64,000 nucleotides of DNA from Gordonia hydrophobica NBRC 16057 (GCF_001592365.1 NZ_BCWU01000001.1:682001-746000); one strand, 5' to 3'; shown: positions 1 to 9,795, counted from the stretch's first letter. The notes: generated by a model not told the origin, from the sequence alone. Program-made: numbers and translations.

Positions 1-266
1 TGCTTCAAGCCCAGCCGGTCCATCGCGTCGGCCTGCATCACCTGAACCACCGATGAGGGGAAGTAGGTGCGGATGTCGCCGAGCCAGCGCGCGACGCGCG
101 GCTGGGATCGGCCGAGTCCGCCGCGCCGCGGACCGTCGTACAGCTGGGACAGCACCTGGTCGCGGGCCGCGTCCGCGCCCTGCAGGTCGCCGGCCGCTCC
201 GCCGATCCCATCGGCCTCACCGCCGCCGAGCACCAGCCGCCACCGCGTCAATCGATCGTCATTCAT
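1..266 (-). CDS. VWA domain protein of the MoxR cluster, N-terminal part
   Basis: The first 88 codons of a minus-strand gene are present; the rest lies left of the window. The translation starts MNDDRLTRWRLVLGGGEADG and contains RWLGDIRTYFPSSVVQVMQ near residues 62-80, which I recognise as the N-terminal region of the von Willebrand A proteins encoded beside this type of MoxR ATPase. The VWA fold itself (MIDAS motif) is not in view, so the domain call rests on the N-terminal signature and context. Its ATG overlaps the stop of the DUF5682-like gene in an ATGA junction, making it the last visible gene of a translationally coupled five-gene operon. Confidence 0.75.
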   Translation of the reverse strand, partial: MNDDRLTRWRLVLGGGEADGIGGAAGDLQGADAARDQVLSQLYDGPRRGGLGRSQPRVARWLGDIRTYFPSSVVQVMQADAMDRLGLK

Positions 267-2623
267 GCCGACTGTCCTCCGATGAGTGCGGCGACCGTCG
301 CGATCGCCGGAGCGGCTTGGGCGAGGTCGAACCGATGGTGGTCGACGGACTGCTCGGTGCGGGCGAGCGATGCGCCGATGATGCGACGTTCCGACGGGGT
401 GAACTCCGAGAACGTGCGGCGAAGCAGCGGCAGGAGATCGTCGAAGACGGTCGTCGGGGCCTCCGACATCCACCGGTCGACGACGGCGAGGAGTGCCGCG
501 TCGTGCATCAACACCAGGGCATCACCCGCCAGGAACCCGTCGAGCCATCCGGCGGCGTCGATCGGGTCCGCGGCGGGAGCGAGCGCCAGCCCCATCCGAC
601 GCTCCACCTCGTCGCGGTCCACGCGGTCGGCGTCGAGCAGCATGCGGGTCGCTCGCCCGACGAGCGTGCCCGGAGCCCGATCGTGATCGGCGACCCGGTT
701 CAGGGCTCCGAACCAGTATTCGGTCAGCTCGTCTGCGCCGAGCAGCATCAGTCCTCGATGGGCCGACTCGATCGCGGTCCGCAGGACGACGGCGGCGTCG
801 TTGCCGAGCCCGGCGACCGCGGGCGGCAGGCCCAGACATGCGCGGACGGCGGTCTGATCGAGCACCTCGCGAACATCTGCGGTCGTCACCTGGCGCACGT
901 TCCCGTAGCGGCACACCCGGGCGAGCGGCTCGATCGCGGCGAGCAGGTCGGGGACATCGGTGTGCGCGGCGGCGCGATCGGCGAGCGCCGCGACCACCGG
1001 ACCGGTCGGGAGCTCGGCCAGCAGACACCCGTCGATCAGCTCCGACAGCGCGGCGAGATCGGTCGCCTCGGCGGCGTCGGCGGCGATCTTCGCGGCGGCC
1101 GCCGACTCCACGGTCGTTCCGTACACCGAGGCCTCGACGACGGCGACGGCCATCGTCGGATCCCACTCGAGTTCCCACGCCTCTTTGAAGGTTCCGGTGG
1201 TGGGGCCGGTCTCACCGGGCAGGCCCCAGGTGATCCCGAGCGCGCGGAGTCGATGCAGGAGGACGGATTTGGCTCGACCGGAGTCGGTCCGCAGGTCCAG
1301 CATCACGCTCTTGGCTTGGGCGGCCGGGCGGAGCCGGCAGCTGCGCTGGAGTCGCTGCAGGTCGGCGGCGAGGGGGACCAGCGGCGCCGATTCGGGAACG
1401 GCCCCGACATCGGCGCCGACCACCAGCGCGTCGTTCACGAGGGAGAGCGGCAGTCGGTCGCCGTCCGCGAGGACGGACAACGCGGCGTCGTCGAGTTCGG
1501 CCAGCCCCGGATGCGGTCGGCCGCGCAGCGTCGCGAGCGAGTCCGCGAGCCGAACGGCGTCGACGACGGCGGCGGGCGACGCCGGCCGCCCCTGTGTGCG
1601 GAGCTCCCGCGCCACCCGGACCATCCACGAGGCGGCAGCCTGCCCGGTGTCCTGTCCGTCGCGCCGGGCGTCGAAGAGGTGGCGGTACCACCCGGGCGAG
1701 GCCACGCCCGCGCCGTAGCCGGACCACTGGCTCAGCCGCGTCGCCGTCCACGGCACCCATGCGGCGGCGACCTTGGTCTTCGGCAGACCGCGCAGCAACC
1801 GATTGTCGGCGGCGGCCGACGGCATCCGCGCAGGATCCAGTGCGGGCGCATGCCACGCGCCGCACACCACCGCGATCCGCAGGCGACCCGCCTTGAGCGC
1901 CGCACGCAGGGACTTGCGCATCGCGGCCTCGCGGACGGCCGTCATCGCCGACCCCAACTGATTCGACGCGGTCTCGAGGTCGAGCACCTTCTCGTCGTCG
2001 ACCAGGGGCACGGGCACAGGTTCGTCGGCACGGAGTTCGGCGATCGCCTCCCGCACGGCGTCGAACCGGTCCACGACGCCGGGCCGCCCCACCCCGTCGA
2101 GGCGCTCGGTCGCGTCGCCGCCGCGATGCTCCACCGCGTCCTCCCACCACCGTTCGGGTTCGTCGTAGCCCGCGGCCGCGGCCAGTGCCCCGATGGGGTC
2201 GACGACGTGCTCATCGCGGCCGGGCTCATCGTGGCCGGACTCGGCCGTCGCCGCGCTGTGCCGCCGATCACCGGCTTCGTCGACGGCAGCGCGGATCGCG
2301 AGCGACGCGGCGGCAGGCAGATCGGTCCATTCCACGGGGACGTCGTGCGCCAGCCCCCAGCGGGTGGCCACCCATTCGGGCGAGAAGGAGGCCAAGGGAT
2401 AGAACGACGCCCGGCGCGGAACCGCGGCGTCGTAGACCAGTCCGGCGATCGGCGGCACGGTGTCGGGGTCGGCGAGCAGCGGCAGGATCGGCGTCAATTC
2501 GCCGGGACCTTCGACCAGGATGCAGTCGGGGCCGATCTCGTCGAGCGCCTCGGCGACGGACTGCGCCGACCCCGGTCCGTGATGGCGGATGCCGAGGATC
2601 GAGACGGTCGCGGGCTCGGTCAT
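263..2623 (-). CDS. DUF5682-like protein (MoxR/VWA cluster)
   Basis: A 786-residue protein of unknown function. The N-terminus has the motif ILGIRHHGPGSAQSV (about residues 9-23) followed by an acidic stretch DCILVEGPGEL, and a central CGAWHAPAL motif. I recognise this as the large partner protein usually annotated DUF5682 and found between MoxR and VWA genes in actinobacteria. No signal peptide or membrane segment is visible, so it is probably cytoplasmic. Both ends overlap neighbours by 4 bases (ATGA with MoxR upstream and the VWA gene downstream), so it is translated with them. Known biology: MoxR plus VWA proteins act as chaperone-like AAA+ modules. What this partner does is not known to me. 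Confidence 0.8.
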   Translation of the reverse strand: MTEPATVSILGIRHHGPGSAQSVAEALDEIGPDCILVEGPGELTPILPLLADPDTVPPIAGLVYDAAVPRRASFYPLASFSPEWVATRWGLAHDVPVEWTDLPAAASLAIRAAVDEAGDRRHSAATAESGHDEPGRDEHVVDPIGALAAAAGYDEPERWWEDAVEHRGGDATERLDGVGRPGVVDRFDAVREAIAELRADEPVPVPLVDDEKVLDLETASNQLGSAMTAVREAAMRKSLRAALKAGRLRIAVVCGAWHAPALDPARMPSAAADNRLLRGLPKTKVAAAWVPWTATRLSQWSGYGAGVASPGWYRHLFDARRDGQDTGQAAASWMVRVARELRTQGRPASPAAVVDAVRLADSLATLRGRPHPGLAELDDAALSVLADGDRLPLSLVNDALVVGADVGAVPESAPLVPLAADLQRLQRSCRLRPAAQAKSVMLDLRTDSGRAKSVLLHRLRALGITWGLPGETGPTTGTFKEAWELEWDPTMAVAVVEASVYGTTVESAAAAKIAADAAEATDLAALSELIDGCLLAELPTGPVVAALADRAAAHTDVPDLLAAIEPLARVCRYGNVRQVTTADVREVLDQTAVRACLGLPPAVAGLGNDAAVVLRTAIESAHRGLMLLGADELTEYWFGALNRVADHDRAPGTLVGRATRMLLDADRVDRDEVERRMGLALAPAADPIDAAGWLDGFLAGDALVLMHDAALLAVVDRWMSEAPTTVFDDLLPLLRRTFSEFTPSERRIIGASLARTEQSVDHHRFDLAQAAPAIATVAALIGGQSA

Positions 2624-3738
2624 CGCGGTGCGCCGCTGCCCAGATCGCGGCAGGCGCGGTACAGATCGTCCCAGTCCGGCCGGCCGCGCACCACGGTCTC
2701 GAGATACTCGTCCCAGATCACCGGATCCTGGACGGGATCCTTCACCACGGCGCCGAGCAGACCGGCCGCCACGTCGTGGGCGCCGATGACGCCGTCCCCG
2801 AAGTGCGCGGCCAGGCTGAGTCCGCTGGTGACCACGGAGATCGCCTCGGCGGTCGAGAGCGTCGATGAGGGCGACTTGAGCGTGGTGCGACCGTCGGCGG
2901 TCACGCCGCCGCGCAGTTCGCGCATCACGGTGACGACGCGGCGAATCTCGCTGAGCGACTCCATGTCCGACGGCAGTTCGAGCGACGCACCCAGGCTCGT
3001 CACCCGCTGGGTGACGATCGCGACCTCGTCGTCGAGCGAATCGGGGAGCGGAAGCACCACGGTCGTGAACCGGCGCCGCAAGGCGGACGAGAGATCGTTG
3101 ACGCCTTTGTCCCGGTCGTTGGCGGTGGCGATCACGTTGAACCCCCGCGTGGCCTGGACCTCGCTGTCGAGTTCCGGAATCGGCAGTGTCTTCTCGGACA
3201 GCACCGTGATCAGCGAGTCCTGGACGTCGGCCGGAATGCGGGTCAGTTCCTCGACGCGGGCGATGGTGCCGGTGCGCATCGCCCGCATCACCGGTCCGGG
3301 AACCAGTGCGTCGGGGGTCGGCCCCGACGCCAGCAGGCTCGCGTAGTTCCAGCCGTAGCGGATCGCCTCCTCCGTGGTGCCCGCCGTTCCCTGGACGACG
3401 CGGGTGGAGTCGCCGCTCACCGCGGCGGCCAGATGTTCGCTGACCCAGGACTTCGCGGTGCCCGGCACGCCGAGCAGCAGCAGTGCGCGATCGGTCGCCA
3501 GCGACGCCACCGCGATCTCGATGAGTCGACGACTGCCGATGTACTTCGGGGTGATCACGGTGCCGTCGGCCAACTCGCCGCCCAGCAGGTAGGTGCTCAC
3601 CGCCCACGGCGAGAGCTCCCAGCGCGGAGGTCGTGGGCGGTCGTCGACGGCGGCGAGCGCGGCCAGTTCCGCGGCGTACTCGTGTTCGGCGTGGGCGCGC
3701 AGGACGTCGGCGGGTGCGCTCGTCGGCGATTCGGTCAT
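2620..3738 (-). CDS. MoxR-family AAA+ ATPase
   Basis: A 372-residue AAA+ ATPase. Walker A is GVPGTAKS (90-97), sensor 1 lies in NVIATAN (201-207), and arginines follow in LRRRF (220-224). The Walker B region reads ARVEELTRIP (160-169), so a Glu-Glu pair stands where most MoxR proteins have Asp-Glu. MoxR proteins normally work with a VWA partner as ATP-driven chaperones that insert cofactors or remodel targets; here the VWA gene is two genes downstream. The ATG chosen overlaps the stop of the upstream DUF5691-like gene, and the longer reading frame upstream would run through that gene. It is the only nucleotidase in the five-gene unit, so it is probably the motor. Confidence 0.9.
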   Translation of the reverse strand: MTESPTSAPADVLRAHAEHEYAAELAALAAVDDRPRPPRWELSPWAVSTYLLGGELADGTVITPKYIGSRRLIEIAVASLATDRALLLLGVPGTAKSWVSEHLAAAVSGDSTRVVQGTAGTTEEAIRYGWNYASLLASGPTPDALVPGPVMRAMRTGTIARVEELTRIPADVQDSLITVLSEKTLPIPELDSEVQATRGFNVIATANDRDKGVNDLSSALRRRFTTVVLPLPDSLDDEVAIVTQRVTSLGASLELPSDMESLSEIRRVVTVMRELRGGVTADGRTTLKSPSSTLSTAEAISVVTSGLSLAAHFGDGVIGAHDVAAGLLGAVVKDPVQDPVIWDEYLETVVRGRPDWDDLYRACRDLGSGAPR

Positions 3739-5231
3739 GAGAAGGCCTCCTGGATGGAACGGTCGAAGGACGCGTAGGTGACGGTCGCGGTGAGGACACG
3801 CCGGAGCTGGTCGGAGATCTCGACGTCGGCGCCGGGGAGTTCTGCGCGAGCGAGCAACTCGCGCAGGTACGGGACGATCTCGGCCGGGAAGGCCGACGGA
3901 TCGGTCACGGGGTTGTGGGTCGCTCGCTTGCGGGCGCCCGCCGGCTGCGGACGAGTCACGCGATCGAGGATCGCGCGGGCGACCGCGGGACTCCACGGAT
4001 GGTCGGTGAGCAGCAGCTCGCGGAATCCGACATCGTTCTCCACCGGAATGCGGCGGAGCACGTAGGCGTCGCGTTCAGAACGGGGGAGCGCGGCCAGCAG
4101 TGCGCTGGTGCGCTGGACGTCGAGGAGCGCGCGTGCCCACGCCACATCGTGCTGGTCGCAGGCGGCGGAGATGAGCAGCGTCAGCAGCGCCTCGTCGTCG
4201 CGGACGGCGGCCACGATCTCGTCGACCGACAGCCCGGTCACCTCACCCCACACCGACAGCGGTGCGCTGACCACGATGGCGTGCAACGACGCGGTGCGGT
4301 CGACTGCGTCGTCGACGCCGCGGAGCCCGTCGCGGACCGCCGCGTCGTCGATCGCTGTCGGTGCGAGCGCCGTCACCCGGGCCTTGGTCCACCTGCCGCG
4401 CGGGCGATCGACGGTGATCAGCGGCCGGAGACGGTCGGCCATCCGGTGTGCGTAGGCGCTGTGCGGCAGTCGTCGCAGCACCCGCTGTGCTGCTCCGCGG
4501 ACGCGGAGCGACCGCTCACCGAGTGCGGCCTCCAGCACCGCCTCGTCAGCGTCGGACAGCCCGACGATCCACGACGTCAGAACGTCCTCTTTGAGATCGG
4601 CGGGCAGGCTCGCCCAGCGGGCGGCCGCGATCGACCGAGCCCCGTCGGGATCAGTGGCGCGCAGGGCCCGCAGGGCCGCGACCGCGTCGGCGGTGCGTAG
4701 GTTCTCCCAGTTCCTCGCCAGCTCCTCGGCGTCGAGTCGGGATGGTGGCGGCGCCCCGGTGCCGGTGAGCATCGCCGCCAGCCAGTCGCCGCGCCGTCCC
4801 CACGCCTGGTGCAGCGCGGGCAGCACGCGCGGCTGTGCATCGGCCAGCGTCATCAGCGCGGACAGGTGATGCGGCGGCACCCGTGTGCCGTGCTCGGCGG
4901 CCAGGCCCAGCCACCGACAGATCAGCGTGGTGCGCACGTCTCGGGCGACCGGCGGTGCGTCGAGCAGGACGCCGAGCAGTTCGACGGCTCGCGGCGGTGC
5001 GACCGGCAGCTCGTCGTCCGGCGCGCACTCGGTCGGGACCGCCGTCGTCGGTCTGCGGCCGGCGTGCCGCAGAGCCGCGGCGATCGCCGCTTGATCGAGG
5101 ATCGACCCCGGTGCCGCGAGCAGCGTCGGAGGCGGATCCGGCGGCAGCCGCCGATCGGTGCCGAGGACCGCGGCGGAGAGCAGGTCGTCGAGCCAGATCG
5201 GCACCGCGTGTGTCTGATCGGGCCCGGTCAC
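3735..5231 (-). CDS. DUF5691-like protein (MoxR/VWA cluster)
   Basis: A 498-residue protein with no catalytic motif that I can see. Its Ala/Leu/Arg-rich helical pattern (for example runs such as LRALRATDPDGARSIAA and VRGAAQRVLRRLPHSA) resembles HEAT-type helical repeats, which would suit a scaffold role. I recognise it as the family usually annotated DUF5691. The GTG start is fixed by a GTGA overlap with the stop of the SWIM gene, and its own stop overlaps the MoxR ATG. Soluble and presumably cytoplasmic. Function unknown; the tight coupling suggests a subunit made in fixed proportion to the ATPase. Confidence 0.75.
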   Translation of the reverse strand: MTGPDQTHAVPIWLDDLLSAAVLGTDRRLPPDPPPTLLAAPGSILDQAAIAAALRHAGRRPTTAVPTECAPDDELPVAPPRAVELLGVLLDAPPVARDVRTTLICRWLGLAAEHGTRVPPHHLSALMTLADAQPRVLPALHQAWGRRGDWLAAMLTGTGAPPPSRLDAEELARNWENLRTADAVAALRALRATDPDGARSIAAARWASLPADLKEDVLTSWIVGLSDADEAVLEAALGERSLRVRGAAQRVLRRLPHSAYAHRMADRLRPLITVDRPRGRWTKARVTALAPTAIDDAAVRDGLRGVDDAVDRTASLHAIVVSAPLSVWGEVTGLSVDEIVAAVRDDEALLTLLISAACDQHDVAWARALLDVQRTSALLAALPRSERDAYVLRRIPVENDVGFRELLLTDHPWSPAVARAILDRVTRPQPAGARKRATHNPVTDPSAFPAEIVPYLRELLARAELPGADVEISDQLRRVLTATVTYASFDRSIQEAFS

Positions 5232-6511
5232 AGTGCGCTCACCTGACCATCGGCCACCACGGTCAGGACGCGGAAACGGCCGTGGTCGAGTTCGCCGAAG
5301 ACCTGGTCGGCGCGCCCTCCGGTCAGTGCCAGCAGGGCCCGTCGCGGGGTGTCGGGGACCAGTGGGACGGCGGCGCCGCTCGGATCCACGAGCAGGTGGG
5401 CGTCGGAACCGCCCAGGACGATGTCGTCGAGCACCGCCGGATGGCGATCGCGCCACGGGGTCCGCGCCACGGCCTCGGCGGCATCGGCGAACGCCGCGGC
5501 CACCGTGGTTCCGGCGCCGAGCCTGAGCACCGCACCGTCCGGCTCGGGCGGATCGACGAACAACACGCGTGCAGGCGCCGATCCCGGGTACACGCCGAGT
5601 CGGGCACGCAGACCGGCCCCGGCCAGATGCGGCACCTGAAGGGACTGTCCGGGGCCTGCCGTCTCGAGCACCATGAAGTACTCGCCCGAGTCGAGCGCGC
5701 GCAGCCAGGTGCGCTGCTGTGCCAGTCGGCCGGACTCGTCGCGGTGCGAGCCCACCACGGTCCACCATCCCTCCCTGATCTCGCCGGCGCGGACGTCAGC
5801 GGTCGGTACCGGCCATCCGAGCGAGGTCTGGAGGTCGGCACGCAGGGCGGGCGAGAGCGCGTCGCGGTGCGCCCACGCGCGCACCATGGTCCACCACACC
5901 CCGACGCGGTCGAACAGGTCCGCGGGGGTGAGTCCGTGTGCGACGTCGGCGGCGGTGTCGCGGACACGTTCCGCCAAGCCCGGCATCTGCGCATCGACCA
6001 GCCGCGCCGCTCCGCCGTCCCACCAGTCCGCCGGTCGACGCATCGCGTCGGCCAGCCCGCCGCGCATCATGTCGATGAGCCACTGGGAGAACTCCTCGCC
6101 GCCGGCATCCATCTTGGCCAGTCGCTCGGCGCGACGAGCCGCCTGGGCCTCCGGATCCGGCGGCGCGGTGGCCGCCACGCGCTCGCTGCGGCGAGCGCGC
6201 GTGTCGGCCCACTCGGCCGTATGGTCGGCCGTCTCACCCTCGCCGACGGCGCCGTCGGACCAGAGCAGCAGCAGCGCGATCGCGTGCTTGCACGGAAACT
6301 TTCGACTCGGACAACTGCACTTGTACGCCGGCCCCACCAGATCGATGCTCACCTGATACGGCTTCTTCCCACTGCCCTGACACGACCCCCACAGAAGCGA
6401 CTCCGTGCAGCCGGTCGCCGACCACGGCCCGGGCACGGCGAGCTTGCGTCCCGCGGCGACCGATGCGGCGTCGGGGGCGACCGCGAGCACACGCTCTTGA
6501 GTCCATCGCAT
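5228..6511 (-). CDS. SWIM zinc finger protein, first gene of the MoxR/VWA operon
   Basis: A 427-residue protein with a SWIM zinc-finger motif, C-x-C-x6-C-x-H, at Cys65, Cys67, Cys74 and His76 (KCSCPSRKFPCKH). SWIM domains bind nucleic acid or protein. The remaining 340 residues are an uncharacterised helical region containing many Trp and Asp residues. The ATG at 6511 is preferred because the motif-bearing region starts shortly after it and the extra 14 upstream codons lack a clear ribosome site. It is divergent from trpC across 168 bp, which must hold the operon promoter. Its GTGA overlap with the next gene begins the chain of coupled genes running to the left edge. Confidence 0.85.
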   Translation of the reverse strand: MRWTQERVLAVAPDAASVAAGRKLAVPGPWSATGCTESLLWGSCQGSGKKPYQVSIDLVGPAYKCSCPSRKFPCKHAIALLLLWSDGAVGEGETADHTAEWADTRARRSERVAATAPPDPEAQAARRAERLAKMDAGGEEFSQWLIDMMRGGLADAMRRPADWWDGGAARLVDAQMPGLAERVRDTAADVAHGLTPADLFDRVGVWWTMVRAWAHRDALSPALRADLQTSLGWPVPTADVRAGEIREGWWTVVGSHRDESGRLAQQRTWLRALDSGEYFMVLETAGPGQSLQVPHLAGAGLRARLGVYPGSAPARVLFVDPPEPDGAVLRLGAGTTVAAAFADAAEAVARTPWRDRHPAVLDDIVLGGSDAHLLVDPSGAAVPLVPDTPRRALLALTGGRADQVFGELDHGRFRVLTVVADGQVSAL

Positions 6512-6679
6512 GGCTCCGGAGAGTAGCCGAGCGGTCGGACGATTTCGGCCCACGACGACCCCGCCCGTCGATCAGTCGATCTGTCCGGATCACCTTCGAT
6601 GGGGGGAAGTGACCCCGGACAACCGGCAGCGGACCGACATGCCTACTCTGGACACCAAGCGTTGAAAGGGGCCGTCGCC

Positions 6680-7498
6680 GTGACCAGTCAGTCAGTGCTC
6701 GATTCGATCATCGAGGGAGTCAGGGCTGACGTCGCTACGCGCGAAGCCGCAGTCCCGTTCGAAGCCGTCAAGAAGGCGGCCGCCGCCGCACCCGGACCGC
6801 GTGATGCGATGGCTGCCCTCAGCCAGTCCGATGTCGCGGTCATCGCCGAGGTGAAGCGGGCGAGCCCGTCGAAGGGGCAGCTCGCCAACATCCCCGATCC
6901 CGCCGACCTGGCCAAGGCGTACGAGGACGGCGGCGCACGAATCGTCAGCGTCTTGACCGAGCAGCGACGCTTCGGCGGCTCGCTCGCCGACCTCGATGAG
7001 GTTCGCGCCGCGATCGACATCCCCATTCTTCGTAAAGACTTCATCGTCGGCCCGTACCAGATCCACGAGGCTCGGGCGCACGGCGCCGACGTGATCCTGT
7101 TGATCGTGGCGGCCCTCGAGCAACCCGTGCTGGCGTCGCTCCTGGATCGCACCGAGTCGCTCGGGATGACTGCGCTCGTCGAGGTGCACACCGAAGCCGA
7201 GGCCGACCGTGCACTGGAGGCCGGAGCCAAGGTGGTCGGCGTCAACGCGCGCAATCTCAAGACCCTCGAGGTGGATCGCGACTGCTTCGCGCGGATCGCG
7301 CCCGGACTGCCGTCGAGCGTCATCAAGGTCGCGGAGTCGGGAGTCCGCGGTCCCGCGGACCTGCTGGCGTACGCGGGTGCGGGCGCCGATGCGATCCTCG
7401 TCGGCGAGGGCGTCGTGACGAGCGGCGATCCGCGCCTGGCGGTCGCGGATCTGGTGGCGGCGGGCTCGCACCCGTCGTGCCCGAGGCCGTCGCGCTGA
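6680..7498 (+). CDS. trpC: Indole-3-glycerol phosphate synthase
   Basis: TrpC closes carboxyphenylaminodeoxyribulose phosphate to indole-3-glycerol phosphate, the step before tryptophan synthase. The 272-residue length is normal for a monofunctional enzyme. The (beta/alpha)8 signature motifs are clear: [13 protein letters not shown] (54-66) with the catalytic Lys59, and ILRKDFIV (116-123) with Lys119. The GTG at 6680 is chosen over an upstream ATG because GAAAGGG sits 10 bases before it and the family starts here. It leads a trpC-trpB-trpA group; trpE and trpD are not in the window. A hairpin separates it from trpB. Confidence 0.97.
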   Translation: MTSQSVLDSIIEGVRADVATREAAVPFEAVKKAAAAAPGPRDAMAALSQSDVAVIAEVKRASPSKGQLANIPDPADLAKAYEDGGARIVSVLTEQRRFGGSLADLDEVRAAIDIPILRKDFIVGPYQIHEARAHGADVILLIVAALEQPVLASLLDRTESLGMTALVEVHTEAEADRALEAGAKVVGVNARNLKTLEVDRDCFARIAPGLPSSVIKVAESGVRGPADLLAYAGAGADAILVGEGVVTSGDPRLAVADLVAAGSHPSCPRPSR

Positions 7499-7523
7499 CC
7501 GCTCACTGAACTGTGCAAACACC

Positions 7524-7552
7524 GAGATCCCGTTGCGCCGCAGCGGGATCTC
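7524..7552 (+). terminator. Hairpin between trpC and trpB
   Basis: A 9-bp perfect stem, GAGATCCCG paired with CGGGATCTC, with extra TGC/GCA pairing inside the loop. No T-run follows. It may be a partial terminator or an mRNA processing or stability element that sets the trpC to trpB ratio. Function is inferred from structure only. Confidence 0.5.
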
Positions 7553-7606
7553 AGGCGGTGGTTATTGAGTTGCCGCCCGATGCGATTGACAAGGATACTG
7601 AGAAAC

Positions 7607-8938
7607 GTGACCGAGAACTCTGAGCCGAGCGCCGAGGCGCAGGCGGCATTCCCGAAGGCCAGCGACGGCGTCGCCGACGTCCACCCGATCGGCCCGGACG
7701 AGCGTGGTCACTGGAACGAGTTCGGCGGCCGTCGTGTTCCCGAAGCGCTGATGGCGGTGATCGACGAGGTGACCGTCACCTACGAGAAGCTGCGGACCGA
7801 TTCGGACTTCCTGAACGAGCTCGATCGGCTCCAGCGTGACTACACCGGTCGGCCGTCACCGATGTACGAGGCCGAGCGACTCCGGGAGGATGCGGGCGGC
7901 GCGCGGCTGTTCCTCAAACGCGAGGACCTCAACCACACCGGTTCCCACAAGATCAACAACGTGCTCGGCCAGGCGCTGCTCGCCCAGAAGATGGGCAAGA
8001 AGCGTGTCATCGCCGAGACGGGCGCCGGGCAGCACGGCGTGGCCACCGCCACCGCCTGTGCGCTGCTCGGCATGGAGTGCCTGGTCTACATGGGCCGGGT
8101 CGACACCGAACGGCAAGCCCTCAACGTGGCGCGGATGCGTCTGCTCGGCGCGACCGTGGTCGCCGTCGAGACCGGATCGGCGACCCTCAAAGACGCGATC
8201 AACGAAGCCCTGCGCGACTGGGTGACGAACGCCGACACCACCTACTACTGCTTCGGCACCGCGGCCGGACCGCATCCGTTCCCCATGATCGTCCGCGATC
8301 TCCAGCGCATCATCGGGCTGGAGTCGCGCGTCCAGATTCTGGAGAAGATCGGTCGCCTGCCCGACGCGGTGACCGCGTGCATCGGTGGCGGCTCCAATGC
8401 GATCGGCATGTTCCACCCCTTCATCGACGACGCGGGTGTTCGCATGGTGGGCTTCGAAGCCGCAGGCGACGGTGTCGAGACGGGGCGTCATGCTGCCACG
8501 TTCACCGGAGGTACCCCGGGCGCCTTCCAGGGCGCCTACTCGTATCTGCTGCAGGACGAGGACGGTCAGACCATCGAGTCGCACTCCATCTCCGCAGGAC
8601 TCGACTATCCCGGCGTCGGGCCCGAGCACGCTTATCTGCGGTCGATCGGGCGCGCCGAGTACCAGCCGGTCACGGACGCCGAGGCGATGGACGCCCTGGC
8701 GCTGCTGTCTCGCAAGGAGGGCATCATCCCGGCCATCGAGTCGGCGCACGCGCTCGCCGGTGCGCTGCGACTGGGCCGGGAGATGGGCGACGGCGCGGTG
8801 ATCATCGTCAACATCTCCGGACGCGGCGACAAGGACGTCGACACCGCCGCCGAGTGGTTCGGTCTGTTCGACAAGCCGCAGTCCGAGACCGAGTACGCCG
8901 CAGCCCTCGCCGCTGCGGAGAAGGAGAACGCTCGATGA
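7607..8938 (+). CDS. trpB: Tryptophan synthase beta subunit
   Basis: TrpB condenses indole with serine to make tryptophan using pyridoxal phosphate. The 443-residue protein has the PLP lysine in [10 protein letters not shown] (Lys115) and the glycine-rich phosphate loop [10 protein letters not shown]. The roughly 45-residue N-terminal lead before the conserved core is longer than in enteric enzymes but similar to mycobacterial ones. GTG at 7607 is chosen because AAGGA lies 11 bases upstream; the longer frame begins inside the intergenic region. It overlaps trpA by an ATGA junction, as expected for subunits of one alpha2beta2 complex. Confidence 0.97.
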   Translation: MTENSEPSAEAQAAFPKASDGVADVHPIGPDERGHWNEFGGRRVPEALMAVIDEVTVTYEKLRTDSDFLNELDRLQRDYTGRPSPMYEAERLREDAGGARLFLKREDLNHTGSHKINNVLGQALLAQKMGKKRVIAETGAGQHGVATATACALLGMECLVYMGRVDTERQALNVARMRLLGATVVAVETGSATLKDAINEALRDWVTNADTTYYCFGTAAGPHPFPMIVRDLQRIIGLESRVQILEKIGRLPDAVTACIGGGSNAIGMFHPFIDDAGVRMVGFEAAGDGVETGRHAATFTGGTPGAFQGAYSYLLQDEDGQTIESHSISAGLDYPGVGPEHAYLRSIGRAEYQPVTDAEAMDALALLSRKEGIIPAIESAHALAGALRLGREMGDGAVIIVNISGRGDKDVDTAAEWFGLFDKPQSETEYAAALAAAEKENAR

Positions 8939-9741
8939 GCCCGAAGTCCGCACCCGAGTCGCGACTGGGAGCTACGTTCGCAGCCTGCGCGGGCGAGAAC
9001 CGGGCGGCGCTGATCGGATACACACCGGTCGGATACCCGACCGTCGACGATTCGTTCGCCGTGATGCGGACGATGGTCGACGCCGGCTGCGACATCGTCG
9101 AGATCGGCATCCCGTACTCCGACCCCGTCATGGACGGGCCGACGGTCGCCCGGGCCGCACAGCAGGCGCTGGAGAACGGTTCCCGGGTCCGCGACGTCTT
9201 CGCCGCCGCCGAGACCGTCGCCGCCGCCGGTGCGCGACCGGTCGTCATGACGTACTGGAACCTGATCCTCCAGTACGGCGTCGACGCATTCGCCCGCGAC
9301 TTCGCCGCCGCCGGCGGCGTCGGCCTGATCACGCCGGACCTCATTCCCGAAGAGGCCGACGACTGGCTCGCCGCCTCGGAGGCGCACGACCTGGACCGCA
9401 TCTATCTGGTCGCGCCGTCGTCGACTCCGGAGCGCCTCGCGATGACCTTGGACAACTGCCGGGGCTTCGTCTACGCGGCGTCGACCATGGGAGTCACGGG
9501 TGCTCGTGATCGAGTCTCGAACGCCGCGCCGGAACTGTGTGCTCGCGTTCGTGAATACTCCGAGATCCCGATCGGCGTCGGTCTCGGCGTCCGGGACGGC
9601 GACCAGGCCGCGGAGATCGGCGCGTACGCTGACGGCGTGATCGTCGGATCGGCGATCGTCTCGGCCGTGGACAAGGGCCTCGACGCCGTCGGCGCCGTGG
9701 TCGCGGACCTCGCCGATGGAGTGCGCCGCGCCCGCAAGTGA
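8935..9741 (+). CDS. trpA: Tryptophan synthase alpha subunit
   Basis: TrpA cleaves indole-3-glycerol phosphate to indole and glyceraldehyde 3-phosphate and channels indole to TrpB. The 268-residue protein carries the signature [17 protein letters not shown] (53-69), with catalytic Glu56 and Asp67. It starts within the trpB stop codon (ATGA), so translation is coupled. It is the last gene before a strong hairpin terminator, so the trp transcript probably ends here and lgt is transcribed separately. Confidence 0.97.
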   Translation: MSPKSAPESRLGATFAACAGENRAALIGYTPVGYPTVDDSFAVMRTMVDAGCDIVEIGIPYSDPVMDGPTVARAAQQALENGSRVRDVFAAAETVAAAGARPVVMTYWNLILQYGVDAFARDFAAAGGVGLITPDLIPEEADDWLAASEAHDLDRIYLVAPSSTPERLAMTLDNCRGFVYAASTMGVTGARDRVSNAAPELCARVREYSEIPIGVGLGVRDGDQAAEIGAYADGVIVGSAIVSAVDKGLDAVGAVVADLADGVRRARK

Positions 9742-9750
9742 CATCGCGCG

Positions 9751-9795
9751 TGTGCCGTTCTGTGTGATCCGAATCGGGTCACACAGAACGGCACA
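9751..9795. terminator. Strong hairpin terminator after trpA
   Basis: A stem of about 20 bp, starting TGTGCCGTTCTGTGTGA and closing over the loop GAATC, begins 9 bases after the trpA stop. One G-T wobble is the only imperfection. There is no long T-run, typical of high-GC actinobacterial terminators. A hairpin with the same CCGAATCGGGTCAC centre occurs at 32565-32613. Confidence 0.8.

Noticed and set aside
53..3346. Very long plus-strand open frame over the MoxR/DUF5682 genes, and other long frames such as those opposite pyc, polA and the DUF3556 gene
   Set aside because: Long antisense frames are normal in high-GC DNA. Their translations are Arg/Gly/Asp-rich low-complexity sequence with no domain, and the other strand carries clear protein families.
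7524..7552. Tryptophan attenuator
   Set aside because: No leader peptide with Trp codons and no alternative hairpin are visible. The stem lies between trpC and trpB, not ahead of the operon.
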